55,511 nucleotides of DNA from an uncultured Clostridia bacterium (GTDB taxonomy: Bacteria > Bacillota > Clostridia > Christensenellales > Aristaeellaceae). This document shows positions 5,927 to 14,373 of this stretch, in pieces. Below the pieces are notes generated by a model. It had not been told where the DNA came from and did not search any database. It was given only the letters and a program-made list of their open reading frames with translations. The stretch covers positions 1 through 55,511 of the forward strand of contig CAMKJS010000010.1 of NCBI GenBank assembly GCA_946413245.1. Direction: 5' to 3'. The position numbers were made by a program, and so were the translations under genes. The stretch's first letter is position 1. The number at the start of each line of letters is the position of its first letter.

Positions 5927-8290
5927 ATGGAACACCGTATCAAAACAGTCTATCTGGTGCATCATTCCCACACGGATATCGGATACACGGATCTGCAGGA
6001 GCGGGTTGTCGAAGCGCAGACGGATTATATCCGGACGGCGGTCTCCCTGCTGCAGGATCCCGCAAACCGGGATTTCCGCTGGAACTGCGAGACGCTGTTC
6101 TGTGTGGAGCAGTTCTTTAAGAACGCCGCGGAAGAAGAGAAAGCCGCCTTCCTGCGTCTGGCGGAGGAGGGAAGAATCGGCCTGTCCGCGAACTACCTGA
6201 ATTTTACGGACCTGGCGGAGGCCGGAATCTGCAGGGAACGCCTGCACGAATGGCAGCAGATCCTGCATATGAAGACGGCCATGATGGCGGACATCAACGG
6301 GATCTCCATGGGCTACCGCGACGCCATGATCGACGAAGGGGTCGAATTCCTGTTCACCAATATCCACTGCCACCACGGAATGTATCCCCTGCGGAAGAAC
6401 CAGACCGCCTATCGCTGGGAGAACGCCGAAGGCAAGTCCCTGCTGGTATGGAACGGAGAGCATTATATGCTCGCCAACTTCTGGGGCTTTCAGCCGAGCC
6501 GCTGGAACCGGGAGGCCTGTGAGGATCAGGTCGGCACGATTCATAAAAACCTGTCGGTATATCTGACGCAGTGCGCGGAGGAAGGCTATCCCTACGATTT
6601 CATCGTTTCGGGGATTTCCGGGGTATACAGCGACAACGCCCCGCCGGAGCCTGCCATTCTGCGCACGATCGAGGAGTACGAATCCCGCTACGGGGACGAA
6701 GGCGTCCGGTTCCGTGTGGTGTCGCTGCAGGAACTGTACGCCGCCATCGCGCCGAAGCTGCGGGACGCGCCGGTGCTGAAGGGGGATCTCAATGACTGGT
6801 GGGCCAACGGCATCGGGAGCACCCCCTACGCCGTGAAGCACTTCCTGGATGCCCGGCGGCGGTATCAGCTGTGCGAACGGCTGGATCCCGACATGCGCCT
6901 GCATGATCCGGAACTCGTCCGGACAGCGCAGGACAATCTGCTGCTGTACGCCGAGCATACCTGGGGGCATTCTTCCACCATTACCAATCCGTACGACACC
7001 ATGGTGCTGAACCTGGATATGCGCAAGACCAGCTACGCCTCCAAGGCGCATGAGGCGGCCTCCCTGCTGCTGAGCCGGATCGCGCATTATAAAGGCGACG
7101 TGCTGCGGTACTATTCGACCTGCGGCGCCGTCCGCGTCTGCAATCCGGGGCGCGCGGGCGGCCTGCGGCCTGTTGATTTCTATGTCGAATCCCCGATCAT
7201 GGACCGCGCGGAGATCCGTGATATCACGGGCCGCGTCATCCCCTGCCAGGTATCCCCTCATCCCCGGGGCCGGATGATCTCCTTTGTGGACGCCTTCGCG
7301 CCGGGAGAGGAGAAGACCTACGATTACCGCGAGCTGCCCGGCCGCGGGGAGACGGAAAACAGGCGGAAGTGCTATGTGGGCGCCGAAAGCGTCCGGGATA
7401 TCGTCAGCGACTACGATCCCGTCACATATCTCCTGCCGACCCGGTTCGAAAACGACTTCTTCTGCCTGGAATACCGGATTCACGAGGGGATTGTTTCCTT
7501 CGTGGATAAGAAGGCCGGCGCGGAACTGCTGGGGGAGGGCGCCGCCCCGTTCTTCACGCCGCTGTATGAGGTGACGCCGGTTCACGCAGTTGGCGCCGCG
7601 TCCGCCCGTCCCGAAAATGAGCAGCGCCGGCGGATCGGCCGCAATATTCGCGGCGCTCATGCGCAGCTGCATACCGGACATCTGGAAAACGTCATCTGCG
7701 AGGAGCGGGGGCCGGTGTTCACCGTTCTCCGCCTGTGCTACAGCCTGCCCGGCACGGTCCGCGCCGACGTATATCTCAAGCTGTACGAGGCCATGCCGAG
7801 GATCGACTTCACCCTGAAGCTGGGCAAGACGATCTCGTCGGACATCGAAAGCGTTTTCCTGCCGCTGACGCTGAACTATCCCGACCGCCGGCTCATCGTG
7901 CGAAAGGGCGGCGCGGAAGCGTTCATGCCCGGCACGGAGCAGCTGCCCGGTACCTGCATCGAGTACTGGATGACAGACGACGGCGTCGCCTTCCTGCATG
8001 AAAACGGAGCCGCGCTGATTTCGACCTATGACGTGCCGCTGGTGTACATGGGAGAGATGCGCCATCATCCCATCCGCCTGTGCGAAAACAAACCGGAGGA
8101 CAACAGGCGTCCGGTCTATTCATGGGTCATGAACAATACCTGGGAGACGAACTTTAAAATGGATCTGTCCGGATTCTGCGAGTTTCAGTACAGCCTGACG
8201 CTGACGGAGCCGAGGACTGCGGAGGAAGCCATGGACGAGCTGCATGAAACCTGCTGGAAGCCTTATGTGCTGATCACCCGGCAGGACTGA
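5927..8290 (+). CDS. Glycoside hydrolase family 38-like (alpha-mannosidase-type) protein
   Basis: A 787-residue protein without a signal peptide. The N-terminal (alpha/beta)7 domain carries the zinc motif HSHTDIGYTD (about residues 11-20), a likely nucleophile Asp in MMADINGIS (about 117-125) and the zinc His in AEHTWGHSS (about 345-353), as in GH38 alpha-mannosidases and the related DUF5054 proteins. A long all-beta C-terminal half follows. It should act in the cytoplasm on an imported alpha-mannoside or similar sugar conjugate. The ribosome site ggaggaaaa precedes ATG 5927. It lies in one operon with the GDPD gene and is closed by the terminator at 8326. Family assignment is firm, substrate unknown. 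Confidence 0.87.
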   Translation: MEHRIKTVYLVHHSHTDIGYTDLQERVVEAQTDYIRTAVSLLQDPANRDFRWNCETLFCVEQFFKNAAEEEKAAFLRLAEEGRIGLSANYLNFTDLAEAGICRERLHEWQQILHMKTAMMADINGISMGYRDAMIDEGVEFLFTNIHCHHGMYPLRKNQTAYRWENAEGKSLLVWNGEHYMLANFWGFQPSRWNREACEDQVGTIHKNLSVYLTQCAEEGYPYDFIVSGISGVYSDNAPPEPAILRTIEEYESRYGDEGVRFRVVSLQELYAAIAPKLRDAPVLKGDLNDWWANGIGSTPYAVKHFLDARRRYQLCERLDPDMRLHDPELVRTAQDNLLLYAEHTWGHSSTITNPYDTMVLNLDMRKTSYASKAHEAASLLLSRIAHYKGDVLRYYSTCGAVRVCNPGRAGGLRPVDFYVESPIMDRAEIRDITGRVIPCQVSPHPRGRMISFVDAFAPGEEKTYDYRELPGRGETENRRKCYVGAESVRDIVSDYDPVTYLLPTRFENDFFCLEYRIHEGIVSFVDKKAGAELLGEGAAPFFTPLYEVTPVHAVGAASARPENEQRRRIGRNIRGAHAQLHTGHLENVICEERGPVFTVLRLCYSLPGTVRADVYLKLYEAMPRIDFTLKLGKTISSDIESVFLPLTLNYPDRRLIVRKGGAEAFMPGTEQLPGTCIEYWMTDDGVAFLHENGAALISTYDVPLVYMGEMRHHPIRLCENKPEDNRRPVYSWVMNNTWETNFKMDLSGFCEFQYSLTLTEPRTAEEAMDELHETCWKPYVLITRQD

Positions 8291-8325
8291 AACCGGCGCG
8301 GCGTCTGCTGAAAAGCCAAATGAAA

Positions 8326-8366
8326 AACAGGGTTGTCCCGTGAAGACGGAGACGACCCTGTTTTTT
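8326..8366. terminator. Bidirectional terminator
   Basis: A 12-bp stem (aacagggttgtc / gacgaccctgtt, one G-T pair), 13-base loop, with T6 on the plus side and a run of A (T on the minus strand) on the other. It serves the convergent GH38-like and Big2-solute-binding genes. Confidence 0.85.
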
Positions 8367-8398
8367 CGGTCATATGCTTTTGCAGGAAGGTCAGCCTG

Positions 8399-10075
8399 TT
8401 ATTTGATGCAGTTCTCCAGATCATTCTGATACTGTTTGGCAAGGGCGCTGAGCTCGGAGGACGTGAGAGTTGCGGCGCCGTCGATAATCGTCCGGCCGAG
8501 GGTCGCGGCGATGTCCCAGTAGCCTCCGGGAATATAAGGCTGCGGAACACTGTAGTTCATCTGGCTGAGCAGCGCTTTTTCCGACAGGGATTTGCTGACC
8601 TTCTTCTGAGCGGATTTCCGGGCCGGCAGCGATCCTTCCTCGTCATGATACTGGACCTGAGCCTCCGTGGATGACAGGTATTCCGCCAGCTTCTTGCAGA
8701 AAGCCAGTCTGCCGCTGTCTTTCTGCGGATGAACGCCGAGGATTTTATGGCCGGAATAGCTGTACAGCTGCATTCCGTTGACGGTGGGAAGCCTGGCAGC
8801 GGCGTATCCGTCCCCCCAGAGCTGGCTCAGCGTATACGCGTCCCAGACGCCGCTGACGATGGCCGCCGTGTTTTCGTCTGCATTCGAGGCGGAGGAATTA
8901 TTGACATAAGCGGGGGAGGAAGCGAGAAACGCCATAGCCTTCAGGGCTTTGACGCCCTTGGAGCCGCCTACGTCGGTGCTGACGCCGGTGAAATAGCCGT
9001 CCTTCCCGACGGCGAAGTCCATTTTGCAGCCGGCGCCGTAGAAGAAGGAGGCGTTGTACCAGCCGCTGGTGAGCTCCATATGGAATTGTTTTCCGGCGGA
9101 TTCACACGCTTCCAGAATACTTTCCAGCGTGCCGGGATCGGAGATTACGTTTTTGTTATAGAACAGGAAGAAACCGTTATCCGCCGTCAGCGGGTACCCA
9201 TAAGCCTTTCCGCCTGTCTTGACCGCGGCCAGCGTCCCCTTGGCGCAGTCGGAAGCAAAGCCGGAAGTGCTGACGGTGGCCAGCGCCTTCATGGATACGA
9301 GCATGGCCAGCTGATCCTGCGCGAAAATGAACAGATCAGGCTTGGCCGCCGCCTCCTGATAGTCTCCGATGATGTCAGATACGCTGTGGTTGCTCTCTGT
9401 CCTGATCTCCACATAGGCATATTCCGGATGCTCCTCCAGGAACCGGTCGGCCAGTTTGGAGAAGGTGCTGCCGCCGCTGCTCCAGAACACATAGGTTTCC
9501 TTCACGGTGACGGTGAAGGTCGCCTTCTTTTTGCTGCCGTCCGTGGCGGTGGCTGTGATCTTCGCGATGCCCGGCTTTACCGCGGTGACGATTCCCTTGC
9601 TGTTCACTTTGGCAATGTCCTTGTGATTGCTCTTCCAGGTGAAGCTTTGCGCCGCGGATGACGGGGAGGCCACTGCCTTCAGGGCGACGGTTTTCGTGCC
9701 GTCCAGGGACAGGACGGACGTTTTCCCCGTGATTTTGACGGAGGACACCGGCTTGGGAGTTACGGTCATCTTCCAGGTCTTTTTGATTTTCGTGTTTGCC
9801 TTGGATACGGCGGTGATCGTTACCTTGCCGGCTTTGACGCCCTTCACCACGCCGGCCGAAGTGACCGTGGCGATCTTTTTGTCGCTGGTTTTCCAGGTAA
9901 CCGGCTGATTGGCTTCCAGGGTGACCTTTTTCCCTTTGGCTACATATTTTGAACCGGTGATTTTGAGTGCGGCGTTACTCTTCTCAGCGGCCGCGGACGC
10001 GCGGAAGACTTCTCCGACCGGCAGTGCGCCGAGAAGGATGGCCAGACACAGTACCAATGCGAAAACCTTTTTCAT
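8399..10075 (-). CDS. Solute-binding protein with two N-terminal Big2 domains
   Basis: A 558-residue exported protein. A signal peptide (MKKVFALVLCLAILLG, cleaved near residue 30) is followed by two bacterial Ig-like Big2 domains (about 37-110 and 112-195). Each has the typical WKTSDKKIATV / WKSNHKDIAKV and AKITATATDGS patterns. The rest (about 200-558) is a type 1 extracellular solute-binding domain (TADNGFFLFYNKN, AAIVSGVWDAY, EYLSSTEAQ). Big2 domains usually occur in surface proteins, so this binding protein is probably held in the cell wall. No permease or ATPase gene is near. The start at 10075 has aggagg eight bases upstream; a second ATG six codons earlier would include that site. Sugar ligand is likely but unproven. 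Confidence 0.88.
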   Translation of the reverse strand: MKKVFALVLCLAILLGALPVGEVFRASAAAEKSNAALKITGSKYVAKGKKVTLEANQPVTWKTSDKKIATVTSAGVVKGVKAGKVTITAVSKANTKIKKTWKMTVTPKPVSSVKITGKTSVLSLDGTKTVALKAVASPSSAAQSFTWKSNHKDIAKVNSKGIVTAVKPGIAKITATATDGSKKKATFTVTVKETYVFWSSGGSTFSKLADRFLEEHPEYAYVEIRTESNHSVSDIIGDYQEAAAKPDLFIFAQDQLAMLVSMKALATVSTSGFASDCAKGTLAAVKTGGKAYGYPLTADNGFFLFYNKNVISDPGTLESILEACESAGKQFHMELTSGWYNASFFYGAGCKMDFAVGKDGYFTGVSTDVGGSKGVKALKAMAFLASSPAYVNNSSASNADENTAAIVSGVWDAYTLSQLWGDGYAAARLPTVNGMQLYSYSGHKILGVHPQKDSGRLAFCKKLAEYLSSTEAQVQYHDEEGSLPARKSAQKKVSKSLSEKALLSQMNYSVPQPYIPGGYWDIAATLGRTIIDGAATLTSSELSALAKQYQNDLENCIK

Positions 10076-10126
10076 TTTCTGTTCCTCCTGCATGAACCGT
10101 CGTTTCTGAAACGGATTCTTTTGGCT

Positions 10127-10155
10127 ATTATAGCAAATTCAGTCGCGGACAACAA
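10127..10155 (-). promoter_or_regulatory. Promoter of the Big2 solute-binding gene
   Basis: On the minus strand TTGTTG (10150-10155), 17-base spacer, TATAAT (10127-10132). Confidence 0.65.
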
Positions 10156-10183
10156 GCGTGAACGCCGGGATAATCCTGATAAC

Positions 10184-10211
10184 TTGACAAAAAGTGATCT
10201 TTGGTTATTCT
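10184..10211 (+). promoter_or_regulatory. Promoter of the lactonase gene
   Basis: TTGACA (10184-10189), 16-base spacer, TATTCT (10206-10211). The leader to 10354 is about 135 bases, longer than usual here; no known riboswitch was recognised in it. Confidence 0.65.
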
Positions 10212-10353
10212 ATTACCCGGAGCTGCCCTCAGGCCCGTTACCCGCCTGATCCGTGCAGAAAGAGGAACAGAAACACAATCCTGTATACGCCGGCCACACG
10301 AAACGGAGCGACCCCGCAATCGGATCGCGAAGCTGGGAAGAAGGAGGAGCGGA

Positions 10354-11406
10354 ATGAAACAACGGTTCTATATCGGCGCATACGCCGGAATCGGGGAACC
10401 CGGCATCACCTGTGTGCAGATGGATGACGACGGCACGCTTCGGCGGGCTGCCGATTATCGCGGGCTGGAAAATCCTTCCTGGCTCGCGGGGAATCCAAAC
10501 GGGAAGTGCCTGTATGCCGTATCGGAACTGCCGGAAGGCGGTGAAATCAAGGCGCTGGGAATTCGTGATGACGGAACGCTGGTGGAGATGGGATCTCTGC
10601 CTGTGTCCGGCGGAGCGGCGTGCCATATCGGCGTCAGCAGGAAGGGGGATCTGCTGGCTGTGTCCAACTACATGAGCGGCGTCGTCGATCTGTACCGGGC
10701 GGACGCGGACGGAGCGCTCCGTGAAAGGCTTTCGTCCCTGGCACACGAAGGCAGCGGCCCCAACCGTGCACGCCAGGAAGGTCCGCACGCTCATTTTGCG
10801 ATATTTCATCCGACCCTGGAAAACCGCATGCTCTGCGTGGACCTGGGCTCCGACAAAGTGCGGATATACGATATCGACGGGGAGACAGGCAAGGCTGCCG
10901 GGACAGGGGGAATCATTTTCCCGCCCGGAAGCGGTCCCCGGCATCTGGCGTTCCATCCGTACCGCCCGGAGCTGCTCTATGCCGTCTGTGAGCTGGGAAT
11001 GTGCGTATACACTGTGCGCCTGTGTGGCACGGAGGGAACCATCCTGGATCAAAAGCCCTGCGCGCCGGAACACTTCCGGGGAGCCGGCGCGGCAGCCGCC
11101 GTCAAAACAGACGCCGAAGGGCGTTTCCTGTATACGAGCCTGCGCGCCTACAACGGACGGTCGGAGGAAGACTGTGTCGCCTGCTTCAGACTTGATCCGG
11201 CTACGGGAATTCCCGAAAACCCGTCGTTCTTCCGCGGGATTGCGCCGGAACCCCGGGATATCGCCCTGTCAGGCAGATATCTGCTGGCTGCCTGCCAGTC
11301 CGGCGGAAAGCTGCTCAGCTTTGAACTGGACGGGGAGAGCGGCCTGCCGATGCGCGCCGCCGATTCCCTCGATATCCCCGGCGCAAGCTGTATCTGTGCA
11401 ATATGA
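10354..11406 (+). CDS. pgl: Lactonase family beta-propeller protein (6-phosphogluconolactonase type)
   Basis: A 350-residue cytoplasmic protein of the seven-bladed propeller lactonase family (YbhE/Pgl type). It shows the typical blade motifs NPSWLAGNPNGKCLYAV (about residues 38-54), GPHAHFAIFHP (about 142-152), GSGPRHLAFHP (about 191-201) and a late DIALSGRYLLAACQ. Members hydrolyse 6-phosphogluconolactone or related sugar lactones. The start at 10354 has aaggagga seven to eight bases upstream. A GNAT gene follows after 49 bases and may be co-transcribed. Whether it acts in the pentose phosphate pathway or on another lactone cannot be told here; the gene symbol is given for the family only. 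Confidence 0.88.
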   Translation: MKQRFYIGAYAGIGEPGITCVQMDDDGTLRRAADYRGLENPSWLAGNPNGKCLYAVSELPEGGEIKALGIRDDGTLVEMGSLPVSGGAACHIGVSRKGDLLAVSNYMSGVVDLYRADADGALRERLSSLAHEGSGPNRARQEGPHAHFAIFHPTLENRMLCVDLGSDKVRIYDIDGETGKAAGTGGIIFPPGSGPRHLAFHPYRPELLYAVCELGMCVYTVRLCGTEGTILDQKPCAPEHFRGAGAAAAVKTDAEGRFLYTSLRAYNGRSEEDCVACFRLDPATGIPENPSFFRGIAPEPRDIALSGRYLLAACQSGGKLLSFELDGESGLPMRAADSLDIPGASCICAI

Positions 11407-11455
11407 GCTGAGCTTTACCGGTAACGAGAAAAAATAGAGTACGGAGGAAAACAAA

Positions 11456-12022
11456 ATGATCATTCAGGATATAGAGTTTACGATGAAAGACGGGAGAAAG
11501 GCACTGATCCGCAGTCCGAAGGATGAGGATATTCAGGGAATTCTTGATTATCTGTATATCTCCGCCGGAGAAACGGAGTTTATTCTGCGGTACCCTGAAG
11601 AGTGCGGCAAGTATACGCATGAGGGAGAAAAAGCGCTTTTTGACCGGATCAACGCATCTGCCAACGAAGCCATGCTCGTGTGCCTGGTTGAAGGGAAGGT
11701 GGCCGGGAATTGTCAGATTGCGTGGAAAACCGGGATCAAAACCAGACATCGTGCCGCTGTGGCGATCGCGCTGCTGAAGGAATACTGGAATCAGGGTATC
11801 GGGACCAGGCTGTTTCAGGAACTGATCCGGATTGCGGAAGAAAATGAGAATATTCTGCAGATGGAACTGGAGTTTGTTGAAGGGAATACCCGCGCCAGAG
11901 CACTGTACGAGAAGATGGGTTTCCGGATTGTCGGCATAAAGCCGAACGCCATCCGCCTGAAGGATGGGACGCTGCTGAACGAGTATTATATGATCCGGGA
12001 GATCAGGAGAAACAGCATTTGA
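11456..12022 (+). CDS. GNAT family N-acetyltransferase
   Basis: A 188-residue protein with the GNAT fold. The acetyl-CoA pyrophosphate-binding motif is NQGIGTRLFQELI (about residues 112-124), followed by the late strand-helix EGNTRARALYEKMGF (about 142-156). The overall form resembles RimJ/RimL-like and phosphinothricin-acetyltransferase-like enzymes that acetylate small amines or protein N-termini. Ribosome site ggagg lies eight to nine bases before ATG 11456. No own promoter is clear, so it is probably read with the lactonase gene. The substrate is unknown. The next 160 bases (12023-12181) hold only the tRNA promoter and a weak ttcgc/gcgaa hairpin. Confidence 0.88.
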   Translation: MIIQDIEFTMKDGRKALIRSPKDEDIQGILDYLYISAGETEFILRYPEECGKYTHEGEKALFDRINASANEAMLVCLVEGKVAGNCQIAWKTGIKTRHRAAVAIALLKEYWNQGIGTRLFQELIRIAEENENILQMELEFVEGNTRARALYEKMGFRIVGIKPNAIRLKDGTLLNEYYMIREIRRNSI

Positions 12023-12140
12023 TCGCTCCGGCTATGGACGGGTGTGCTTCATGGGTACATAGAGAATGGCAGGCTCCGGGTGATTTTGAAAGACGGCGTG
12101 AACTTGTTGATTCGCTTGCTTTCAGGCGAAAAATGCCCTG

Positions 12141-12169
12141 TTGACTTTCGGATGGATATGTGGTATAAA
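12141..12169 (+). promoter_or_regulatory. Promoter of tRNA-Arg(CCG)
   Basis: TTGACT (12141-12146), 17-base spacer, TATAAA (12164-12169), 12 bases before the mature tRNA end. Confidence 0.8.
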
Positions 12170-12181
12170 TGACGTCGCTGG

Positions 12182-12255
12182 GTGCCCGTAGCTCAGTTGG
12201 ATAGAGTGTCAGACTCCGACTCTGAAGGTCACAGGTTCGAATCCTGCCGGGCATA
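12182..12255 (+). tRNA. tRNA-Arg (anticodon CCG)
   Basis: A complete cloverleaf. The acceptor gtgcccg/cgggcat has one G-T pair. The anticodon stem tcaga/tctga closes loop ctccgac, so the anticodon is CCG, reading Arg codon CGG. The T-loop is ttcgaat, with one mismatch at the base of the T-stem (49-65). No 3' CCA is encoded, unlike the tRNA-Arg(CCT) in this window. It has its own promoter and terminator. Confidence 0.93.
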
Positions 12256-12261
12256 CATCAG

Positions 12262-12297
12262 AACCCGCAGGCGTTGATCTATGCGACTGCGGGTTTT
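12262..12297 (+). terminator. Terminator of tRNA-Arg(CCG)
   Basis: Stem aacccgcag / ctgcgggtt (9 bp) with a 16-base loop that can extend the stem by gcg, followed by ttcctttt. Confidence 0.75.
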
Positions 12298-12332
12298 CCT
12301 TTTCTCGGGATGAAAAGCAGGAGGGAAAGAAA

Positions 12333-14267
12333 ATGAGAAAATGGCGTGCGTTTGTGGCGGTGCTGCTGATTGCCGCGCTGGTTGCCGGCACGGCGCTGGC
12401 TGATCTGGAGATTCCGAAAGAGCTGACCGTGATCGCGGAAAGCACTTTCGAGAACGACGCGCAGCTTACCGGCGTATGGGTGGGGCAGGAAGGCCTGACG
12501 GAAATCGGGGCAAACGCGTTCAGCGGAACGAACCTGTTTGCCATGGATCTGCCGGAGTCCCTGACCAAGCTGGGGAAGCAGAAGCTGAAGAAGGCGGTTT
12601 ATATCCGGATTCGCGGAAAGGAAACCAGCGTGGACAGCCTTTCCGGCGTCAAGTACGTGATCGCTCCGGCCGGCAGCAAAGCCGCTGAATGGGCGGAGAA
12701 AAAAGGCTTCCCGTATGTGGAAGAAGAGGGCATGGAAGAATACCAGGGATTCTTCTACCAGACGAACGAGGAAGGCTGGACGCTCCTGTCCGCGGTGGAT
12801 CCCGCAAATCTTCTGGAATCCATTGAAATTCCGGCGTTCATCAAGCAGAAGCCCGTGAATCAGATTGAGTCATACGCGTTCATGGGATGTTCCTCGCTGA
12901 AAGAAATCAATCTGCCGGATACCCTGGAGGATAAGGTTCAGCCCGATATGTTTAAGGACTGCCCGAAAGCGAAGGTGGAATACTACCATCAGGACGCTCC
13001 TTATCCGGAACCCATTCCCGGGATCGACTTCGGCGGCGCGGAAGTGATGATTCTCGACTGGTGGAGCGGAGAAGGCTGGCTGGATCCTGAAGAAGATACG
13101 ATGTGGGCCTATCGGGAATGGATCAACAGTACCTACAATGTGAATCTGAAAAGAGTATCGGAAGGCGACTGGGGAAGCGTCGACTGGGGAAGCATTGGGT
13201 CCGATATGGTGAATTTTGCGGCCAACCCGGACGGCAGCCTACGGATCTACATTATTCCAATGGATTTTGTGAGCAACATTATCAGGACGGATTCAGCCGC
13301 CCCGCTGAACGGTAAATACGTAAATCTGAACGCGAGCAAGTGGAATTCCGCCTATTCGGCTTTCACGACCATCGCCGGAAAACAGTACGCGGTCGTTCCT
13401 GGCAAATCCGATCCGCGGCAATGCGTATTCTTCAACAAACGGGTGCTGAGTGAAGCCGGAATCGACTGGAATACGCTGTATGACATGCAGGCGAACGGAA
13501 CCTGGACCTGGTCGGCCTTTGAGAACATGCTGGAAACCGTGACAAGGGATACAGACGGCGATGGCGTCAACGATATCTGGGGCATCGTCGGGTCCTCGGA
13601 CGATCTGTACCGTGTCGCGGTGTTCGCGAACGGCGGCGCTTTCTTCGACTTTGACGCAAGCGGAAAACTGGAGCCGGTGATCAACTCCGGCCGGGCGGTC
13701 AACGCGCTGAAGTGGGCACAGACAATCCGTTCGAAGTATTGGGCGGCGCAGCCGGAAGACACTAATTGGGACTGGTATAAGGACTTTTGGAAGCAAGGCA
13801 CCACCGCTTTCTATATGGGTCAGGCCTGGCAGGGCTTCAATGCCGGTTCGGAAATGTCCGACATGGCAGATGAATGGGGATGCGTCGCTTTCCCGGTGAA
13901 CAACGCGGGAGACACGTATGTCACGATTATCAGCGACAATCTGGCTATGATCCCGGCCTGTTACGACGAGGAAACCGTGGCAAAACTGCTTCTGCTGTAT
14001 GATCTGTGGACCAACTCACAGAACGGGTACACGGACAGCTGGATCGGCGGAAAGCTGAACTATACGGATCGGCGGGCAGTTATGGAGACCTACGCGATGC
14101 TTCGCAAACCGGCCCACGGCCGCGTGGACAAGACAAACTATCTGGGCAGTATCAACGATGTACTGGGACCGAGCGTGCTGTGGCGGCTGGGCGGCGAGAA
14201 TCCCGTGGCGATTATCGAGGACGCGCTGCCTGAGCTGCAGGCACTGTGCGATCAGTTCAATAATTGA
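12333..14267 (+). CDS. Leucine-rich-repeat / solute-binding fusion protein
   Basis: A 644-residue exported protein. Signal peptide (about residues 1-23, ending GTALA). Next come BspA-type leucine-rich repeats in two blocks: about 30-95, with IAESTFENDAQLTGVWV and IGANAFSGTNL, and about 175-215, with IESYAFMGCSSLKEINLP. From about residue 225 a family 1 extracellular solute-binding domain follows (NTLYDMQANGTWTWSAFEN, AFYMGQAWQGF, DTDGDGVNDIWGI). BspA repeats mediate surface contacts, so this looks like a surface-held ligand binder. No transporter genes lie beside it. The ribosome site aggagg lies nine bases before ATG 12333. Good family calls for both parts; ligand unknown. Confidence 0.86.
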   Translation: MRKWRAFVAVLLIAALVAGTALADLEIPKELTVIAESTFENDAQLTGVWVGQEGLTEIGANAFSGTNLFAMDLPESLTKLGKQKLKKAVYIRIRGKETSVDSLSGVKYVIAPAGSKAAEWAEKKGFPYVEEEGMEEYQGFFYQTNEEGWTLLSAVDPANLLESIEIPAFIKQKPVNQIESYAFMGCSSLKEINLPDTLEDKVQPDMFKDCPKAKVEYYHQDAPYPEPIPGIDFGGAEVMILDWWSGEGWLDPEEDTMWAYREWINSTYNVNLKRVSEGDWGSVDWGSIGSDMVNFAANPDGSLRIYIIPMDFVSNIIRTDSAAPLNGKYVNLNASKWNSAYSAFTTIAGKQYAVVPGKSDPRQCVFFNKRVLSEAGIDWNTLYDMQANGTWTWSAFENMLETVTRDTDGDGVNDIWGIVGSSDDLYRVAVFANGGAFFDFDASGKLEPVINSGRAVNALKWAQTIRSKYWAAQPEDTNWDWYKDFWKQGTTAFYMGQAWQGFNAGSEMSDMADEWGCVAFPVNNAGDTYVTIISDNLAMIPACYDEETVAKLLLLYDLWTNSQNGYTDSWIGGKLNYTDRRAVMETYAMLRKPAHGRVDKTNYLGSINDVLGPSVLWRLGGENPVAIIEDALPELQALCDQFNN

Positions 14268-14292
14268 TAAGGACAACAGCTGACAGATTTAT

Positions 14293-14343
14293 AGAACCAA
14301 TGACAGAGCGGCGCCGGATCGGCGCCGCTCTGTCATTGGTTCT
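14293..14343. terminator. Perfect 24-bp hairpin between convergent genes
   Basis: An uninterrupted 24-bp inverted repeat (14293-14316 and 14320-14343) with a 3-base loop. No T-run follows on either strand. It separates the leucine-rich-repeat fusion gene from the NUDIX gene and probably stops or protects both transcripts. Confidence 0.65.
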
Positions 14344-14373
14344 GTGTTGCTGGTATAGATTCTGAAGGTCGTG

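Noticed and set aside
5111..8068. Very long open frame on the minus strand opposite the GDPD and GH38-like genes
   Set aside because: The product is rich in His, Gln, Val and Arg with no known fold, and lies fully antisense to two well supported genes. It is a by-product of high GC at third codon positions. The same holds for the long antisense frames at 14983-16767, 16469-19060, 21706-23463 and 32105-34174.
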